A stretch of DNA of 64,000 nucleotides from Bacillus sp. REN3. Its GTDB lineage: Bacteria > Bacillota > Bacilli > Bacillales > Cytobacillaceae. The position numbers were made by a program, and so were the translations under genes. The notes under the pieces were generated by a model. It did not search any database, had not been told where the DNA came from, and saw only the letters and a list, made by a program, of their open reading frames with translations. The stretch spans positions 1 through 64,000 of the forward strand of contig NZ_JAERSD010000021.1 in assembly GCF_017912555.1 (NCBI RefSeq), given 5' to 3'. The stretch's first letter is position 1; every line of letters begins with the position of its first letter. This document shows positions 59,699-64,000 of this stretch, in pieces.

Positions 59699-61157
59699 GC
59701 CAAAAAGGCTGCATCCGATTGCAGCGGTTGTCAACGGTTTTCGCCAGTTAAAAGAAATGATCATCCCCTTTTTGATATTAGTCGTTTTCGGTAGCAAAGG
59801 CACAAATGAAAATCTTTTTTACTGGATCGGTTCGATTGGCATTGTCATTTTTATCTTTTTATTTGGAATCTTGTCATGGTACAGGTTCACCTATAGGGTC
59901 GAGCAAGGGGAACTAAGGATCGAATACGGTTTGATAGTCCGCAAAAAGAGGTATATCCCGTTCGAGCGGATCCAGAGTCTCGATGTATCCGAAGGGATTT
60001 TCCAGCGGCTGTTCGGCCTTGTCAAGGTGAAGGTGGAAACGGCTGGTTCAGGGGGAATGGGGCTGCAGGATGGGGAAGCCGTCCTGACGGCCGTCACCAG
60101 GCAGGAGGCACAAGAAATCCATGATTACCTTGTCTCAATCAAAAAGGCAAGAAAACGCGACATGGATGCCCAACAAGATGATGAGGAGACGGAGACAAAG
60201 GAAGAGATTCTGTATAAAATCACAACCGCTGAGCTCCTTTTGCTTGCCTCGACATCCGGCGGCGTCGGCGTCGTCATTTCCGCTGTGCTGGCATTCGTGT
60301 CCCAGCTCGAAGAATTCATCCCTTATGAACGGATCTTTGCCGGGATTGAAAGCTTTGCGGCAAATGGAATAATCTTCATCACTTTTGCTGTGTTCGCGGT
60401 GTTTTTGCTTGCCTGGATCATCTCCGTTTTTGGGACGATGCTCAAATACGCCAATTTTACAGTCCGGAAAGTGGACAATGATCTGGTGATTACAAGAGGG
60501 CTGCTTGAAAAACGGCAATTTACGATTCCGTTGAACCGCATCCAGGCGGTCAGGATCACTGAGAATTTAATCAGGCAGCCGATCGGCTATGCATCCGCTT
60601 ATCTCGAAAGTGCAGGCGGATCAGGGCTTGACCAGGAAAGCTCAAAAGTCATCCTCCTGCCGATCATCAAAAAAAGCCGGATTCCAGATCTGCTGGAGCC
60701 TCACTTGAGTGATTACCGTTTCCGGGTCAACTTCGTTCCAGCACCGAAGCGGGCGTATTCCCGTTACCTATTCAGAAGCTGGATGGCTGTCGTCCCAATA
60801 ATTATCGCTCTGACCTGGTTCATCTGGCCGTGGGGAGCTCTCAGCCTGTCGCTGCTTGCGGTTAATGCGCTATGGGCCTACCTGAAATACAGGGATGCCG
60901 GCTGGAGCATCGAGGGAGATATGCTTACCTTCCGATTCCGCGGGATCGTAAAAAACACTGTATATATGAGGAAAAATAAAGTTCAGGCTTTCAGCGTCAA
61001 GGAAAGCTTTTTCCAGCGAAAGAAAAACCTGGCAACCGTCATGGCAACTGTGAAATCGGGCCATGGGGGCAGCGGCGGGCAGGTATTTGACATCGAAAAA
61101 ACAGATGCAAAGGAAATGTACCAGTGGTATTCCTACGGAACAGATATGGATCTGTAA
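59685..61157 (+). CDS. ydbT: PH-domain membrane protein YdbT
   Basis: 490-residue membrane protein with three bPH2 domains separated by pairs of helices: first YRFTYRVEQGELRIEYGLIVRKKRYIPFERIQSLDVSEG, second KVDNDLVITRGLLEKRQFTIPLNRIQAVRITEN, third DMLTFRFRGIVKNTVYMRKNKVQAFSVKES. Helix pairs lie near residues 18-60, 200-270 and 360-400. ATG 59685, six bases after GAGGG, overlaps ydbS by 14 bases, so the two are translationally coupled and likely form a complex. Confidence 0.88.
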   Translation: MKMSEPKRLHPIAAVVNGFRQLKEMIIPFLILVVFGSKGTNENLFYWIGSIGIVIFIFLFGILSWYRFTYRVEQGELRIEYGLIVRKKRYIPFERIQSLDVSEGIFQRLFGLVKVKVETAGSGGMGLQDGEAVLTAVTRQEAQEIHDYLVSIKKARKRDMDAQQDDEETETKEEILYKITTAELLLLASTSGGVGVVISAVLAFVSQLEEFIPYERIFAGIESFAANGIIFITFAVFAVFLLAWIISVFGTMLKYANFTVRKVDNDLVITRGLLEKRQFTIPLNRIQAVRITENLIRQPIGYASAYLESAGGSGLDQESSKVILLPIIKKSRIPDLLEPHLSDYRFRVNFVPAPKRAYSRYLFRSWMAVVPIIIALTWFIWPWGALSLSLLAVNALWAYLKYRDAGWSIEGDMLTFRFRGIVKNTVYMRKNKVQAFSVKESFFQRKKNLATVMATVKSGHGGSGGQVFDIEKTDAKEMYQWYSYGTDMDL

Positions 61158-61388
61158 AGCACCGGATGATTCCCCGGGAAAAACAAGTGCAGTGCCCCGA
61201 TAGTTGGATAATGGCCAGCATTTGATTTTCCTCCGGGCCGGCAGGATGGAACCGCAGAGATGAATGCATCCAAGGGAAAAACAGAAGGATCCAATGAGGA
61301 AGATGGGCTTCCTTGAAACTATGATCGCCGGAATGCCACGATGAATAGACCGCTAGCGGATGTACATCACGAAGCCATCTGGAAAAAC

Positions 61389-61424
61389 GAAAAAAGCGCC
61401 AGCAGGCGCTTTTATTTTTTTTTG
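61389..61424. terminator. Bidirectional terminator between ydbT and the rhomboid gene
   Basis: AAAAGCGCC (61392-61400) and GGCGCTTTT (61405-61413) form a perfect stem with T-runs on both strands; it can serve both convergent units. Confidence 0.88.
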
Positions 61425-62002
61425 GAAAAAGAGGCGGCTCCGATCAGGAATCCAGCAATCAAACCGAAGATATGGGCTGTGATATTGATGTTTGGCTGTG
61501 CGAAGGTCATCACGACACCGATCACGGCAATCGTCAGGATCGTCTGGGAATTTTCCCTCGAAAGCATCGCTTTTTTAAAGGTGATGATGGCGATATAGAA
61601 GCCGAACAAGCCGAAAATCGCCCCGCTTGAGCCGACATGGACATATGTAAGCGGTTCTAAGGCAAGGGTGGCGATGTTTGCGGCAATGCCAGACGTTAAA
61701 TATAATAATATGAATTTCGCTTTTCCCAACAGTTGTTCCAGTGCCGGCCCAAACAGGATGAGCGAGAAGCTGTTGAACAGCATGTGCGCAAACCCGGCAT
61801 GAACGAAAAGCGGTGTCGCCAGCCGCCAATATTCCCCTTCAGCGATGAACAGATTGACACCGGAAAGCAGTTCGAACAGGAACCTGTTAGGAAAGACTGG
61901 CAGTGTCGTTGCCAGGTATAATAGGATATGGATGGCGATGATGATTGTAACGACCGGATAAAGCCTTGTGAAATCACGAAAGCTTTCAGTTCTTGTAAAC
62001 AT
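61412..62002 (-). CDS. Rhomboid-family intramembrane serine protease
   Basis: 196 residues, six membrane helices, without extra domains. The catalytic dyad is visible: Ser126 in VHVGSSGAIFGLFG and His177 in NITAHIFGLIAGFLIG; the conserved HAGFAHMLFNSFSL precedes them. Corresponds by position to B. subtilis ydcA, between ydbT and acpS. Substrates are unknown. Start ATG 62002 after GGAGG. Confidence 0.93.
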   Translation of the reverse strand: MFTRTESFRDFTRLYPVVTIIIAIHILLYLATTLPVFPNRFLFELLSGVNLFIAEGEYWRLATPLFVHAGFAHMLFNSFSLILFGPALEQLLGKAKFILLYLTSGIAANIATLALEPLTYVHVGSSGAIFGLFGFYIAIITFKKAMLSRENSQTILTIAVIGVVMTFAQPNINITAHIFGLIAGFLIGAASFSKKK

Positions 62003-62105
62003 GGGAAACCTCCTGGGTGGTTATAGTTAAAGGATAGCCTTATTCCGCAGTGGTTGTACATTATTTTCTATGCTGAAAAAAACTTTTTAGAAGGAAGTGG
62101 GCAAA

Positions 62106-62459
62106 ATGATAACAGGAACCGGGATCGATATTGTAGAAATCAACCGGATCAGGAAGCTGGCCGAATCCCAGCCGAAGTTCGTGGACCGGGTGCTGACTGA
62201 AAAGGAAAGAGCGGCCTATCAAGGCTACAATGAGGCAAGAAGGATCGAATTTCTTGCTGGTCGGTTTGCTGCCAAGGAAGCTTTTTCAAAAGCGCGGGGT
62301 TCGGGCATCGGAAAAGAGTTGTCCTTCCTCGATATCGAAATCGAAACGGATCCGCATGGACGGCCGCTTGTGACACTGCCTTTCGCAGAGGGTGTGCATC
62401 TATCGATTTCCCACAGCGAGCATTATGCCATCGCGCAGGTTGTCATTGAAAAAATTTGA
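62106..62459 (+). CDS. acpS: Holo-[acyl-carrier-protein] synthase
   Basis: 117-residue phosphopantetheinyl transferase that activates acyl carrier protein for fatty-acid synthesis. Features: ITGTGIDIVEINRI with the Mg-binding Asp, RFAAKEAFSKARGSGIG with Glu and Lys of the active site, and HLSISHSEHYAIAQVV. ATG 62106 behind AAGGAAG is preferred to the upstream GTG. Upstream of ydcC and alr as in B. subtilis. Confidence 0.96.
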   Translation: MITGTGIDIVEINRIRKLAESQPKFVDRVLTEKERAAYQGYNEARRIEFLAGRFAAKEAFSKARGSGIGKELSFLDIEIETDPHGRPLVTLPFAEGVHLSISHSEHYAIAQVVIEKI

Positions 62460-62649
62460 ACAGCCTGGCAATCCCGGGGGCATATTCGCCCTGGTTGTCT
62501 CATATATTCATAATGCAGTAGGGGAGACAAGGCTAGGCGGCGGGAACAGGGCTGCGGAAACCAAGTAGGGAGCAATATGCAGCCAGGGTCTTATTCCTGT
62601 CCTTTCTTTCCCTTTACACGTTTAAATGAGACTAAAAGGGGTTGGAAGA

Positions 62650-63663
62650 ATGAAGAAAAGGTTGTTGATGCTTCTCGCCGGGCTCATGGTTATTTTTGCT
62701 CTGGCTGCCTGCGGTGCGAAATCACAGGAATCTGTGGTTAAAGAGTTGGATGGTACACTTGATGAGCTGAAGAGCTATAAAGCTAAGGCAAAGATGACCT
62801 TGCAAATGGGTACGGAGCCGCAAGTATATGAAGTGGAAATCTGGCATAAGGATCCATCTTATTACCGTGTCAATCTGAAGAATGCCCAAAAGGACCAGAG
62901 CCAGATGATCCTCCGCAACGAAGAAGGAGTTTTTGTTTTGACACCTGCGCTCAACAAAAGCTTCCGCTTCCAGAGCGACTGGCCGAAAAATAGCAGCCAG
63001 GCTTACCTATACGAATCTTTAATCACAGATATCCTCGAGGATAAACAAGCGAAATTCTCGGCTACAAAAGAACACTATGTTTTCGAAACAAAGACAAGGT
63101 ACCAGAACAATAAGATGCTTCCGATCCAGGAAATCAAACTGAGCAAAAAGAATCTGTCGCCTGTCAGTGTCAAGGTGATGGACCCTGACCGGAATTCTCT
63201 TGTGACCGTTGAGTTTTCCGAGGTGAAATTCGATGCCAGCTTTGACAAGGATGCCTTCGACATGAAGAAGAACATGACAGGCGCGCAGCTGGAAGTACCA
63301 GTCATGGCTGAAGCAGAGGACGAGGAGTTCACCGTGAAGTACCCGGTTGCGGAAATCCCGGGCGTCACATTACAGGATGAAAAAGAAGTGGCTACGGAGA
63401 ATGGTAAGCGTGTGGTCCTGACATATGATGGCGAAAAATCATATACGCTCACCCAGGAAAAAGCGGACGTGATGCCAACGATCTCCTCAGCCATCAACAT
63501 GACAGGCCAGCCTGTAGACCTTGGTTTCACAGTCGGGGCGATGAACGACACCTCCATCAGCTGGACCCATCTTGGCGTCGACTACATGCTTGCATCAACA
63601 GATCTTTCGCCGGAAGAATTGATCATGGTCGCGAAATCCGTACAGGCCGATATGGAAAAATGA
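62650..63663 (+). CDS. ydcC: LolA-like lipoprotein YdcC (sporulation-associated)
   Basis: 337-residue lipoprotein. Signal peptide KKRLLMLLAGLMVIFALAAC with lipobox LAAC, followed by a LolA/LppX-like half-barrel domain: YKAKAKMTLQMGTEPQVYEVEIWHKDPSYYRVNL, NEEGVFVLTPALNKSFRF and YLYESLITDIL. B. subtilis YdcC, at the same place between acpS and alr, is described as a sporulation protein; a lipid- or peptide-binding role is plausible from the fold. ATG 62650 follows GTTGGAAG; upstream ATG 62626 is less suitable. Confidence 0.88.
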   Translation: MKKRLLMLLAGLMVIFALAACGAKSQESVVKELDGTLDELKSYKAKAKMTLQMGTEPQVYEVEIWHKDPSYYRVNLKNAQKDQSQMILRNEEGVFVLTPALNKSFRFQSDWPKNSSQAYLYESLITDILEDKQAKFSATKEHYVFETKTRYQNNKMLPIQEIKLSKKNLSPVSVKVMDPDRNSLVTVEFSEVKFDASFDKDAFDMKKNMTGAQLEVPVMAEAEDEEFTVKYPVAEIPGVTLQDEKEVATENGKRVVLTYDGEKSYTLTQEKADVMPTISSAINMTGQPVDLGFTVGAMNDTSISWTHLGVDYMLASTDLSPEELIMVAKSVQADMEK

Positions 63664-63673
63664 GATTGAACCA

Positions 63674-63702
63674 AAAGCAGGCTCTCGGGCCTGTTTTTTT
63701 GC
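63674..63702 (+). terminator. Terminator after ydcC
   Basis: CAGGC/GCCTG (63678-63692) closes a TCTCGG loop and is followed by TTTTTTTG. Confidence 0.8.
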
Positions 63703-63813
63703 GTTAAGCCGGCGGCTGCCTCAGAGGCGAAGTATCAATAAGGAAGGGAGCAGCCTTCTTTACATTACCAGGGAAAAAGCTGCAGATTGCCCAAAAAAGT
63801 AGATATTATCCAT

Positions 63814-63842
63814 TTGACATAAGCAGTTTAGGGTTTGATAAT
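63814..63842 (+). promoter_or_regulatory. Promoter of alr
   Basis: Perfect TTGACA (63814-63819), 17-base spacer, GATAAT (63837-63842), about 45 bases before the alr start. Confidence 0.8.
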
Positions 63843-63889
63843 GAAAAAATAAAATAGTTTGTTCGGATTGAAGGAAGTGTGTTTTTTTG

Positions 63890-64000
63890 ATGGAGGAACA
63901 AGGTTTCTTTTACCGTGATACCTGGGTTGAGGTTGACCTCGACTGCATCCGGTCAAATGTGTCCGCAATTAAAGGACATTTAACAGAAGAGGTAGACATC
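63890..64000 (+). CDS. alr: Alanine racemase, N-terminal part (runs off the window)
   Basis: The first 37 codons read FFYRDTWVEVDLDCIRSNVS and continue AIKGHLTEEVDI. The pattern W-x-E-V-D-L-x-x-I-x-x-N is the conserved start of the PLP-dependent alanine racemase barrel; the catalytic Lys would lie just past the window edge. ATG 63890, or the TTG immediately before it, is the start, with GGAAG upstream. Position after acpS-ydcC agrees with B. subtilis alrA (dal). The gene supplies D-alanine for Ddl encoded in this window. Confidence 0.9.
   Translation, partial: MEEQGFFYRDTWVEVDLDCIRSNVSAIKGHLTEEVDI

Overview
The window looks like chromosomal DNA of a spore-forming Bacillaceae (Bacillus/Mesobacillus-like, moderate G+C). 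The grounds are gene order and regulation: rocF-sigW-rsiW-cdaA-cdaR-glmM-glmS with a glmS ribozyme, and ddl-murF-cshA-...-ydbS-ydbT-rhomboid-acpS-ydcC-alr, both matching Bacillus subtilis order apart from insertions. A Spo0E-like phosphatase, a KinB-like kinase, a SpoIIM-family protein, TTG/GTG starts with strong GGAGG ribosome sites and CcpA/SigW-type promoters agree with this. The genus is an inference.

Layout. 1-1.4 kb: the end of a tRNA cluster (Lys, Gly, Ala) and arginase. 1.4-9.06 kb: envelope and cell-wall precursor block, namely Spo0E-like, sigW-rsiW with an autoregulatory SigW promoter, the c-di-AMP cyclase cdaA with cdaR, glmM, and glmS behind its self-cleaving ribozyme. 9.06-12.7 kb: an AT-rich accessory island directly downstream of glmS, in the Tn7 attachment site. 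It holds a TnsB-site-like terminal repeat array, a shortened TnsD/TniQ gene, a frameshifted streptothricin acetyltransferase gene, an NmrA-type reductase and further gene debris. This is the most notable region. 12.7-18.7 kb: a TetR-controlled ABC exporter, a hydrolase-TetR pair, a MOSC protein and a ClpP fragment. 19.1-24.5 kb: the complete mannitol system (mtlA-mtlR-mtlF-mtlD) with a cre site and repeated putative MtlR operators. 24.8-32.5 kb: assorted accessory genes (DinB, RidA/HxlR, PhzF, a DUF2089-SpoIIM operon, membrane proteins, an M14 carboxypeptidase) separated by debris and repeats. 32.7-45.9 kb: a two-component system, an MMPL transporter, cold-shock protein, a KinB-like kinase, aldolase, DedA, TauE/SafE and RodA. 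46.0-49.9 kb: a cobalamin-riboswitch operon btuF-btuC-btuD in which BtuD is fused to a CbiZ amidohydrolase. 50-64 kb: VOC protein, cation symporter, ddl-murF, esterase, cshA, uvsE, ydbS-ydbT, rhomboid protease, acpS, ydcC and the start of alr.

How the parts fit. Several modules serve the cell wall (glmM/glmS for UDP-GlcNAc, CdaA/CdaR, RodA, Ddl, MurF, Alr, SigW). The mannitol genes form a self-contained uptake and oxidation unit. The btu operon covers corrinoid uptake and remodelling. Intergenic space carries several families of hairpin-forming repeats, some present two to three times in this window.

All calls come from reading the sequence and the translated proteins; no database search was run.
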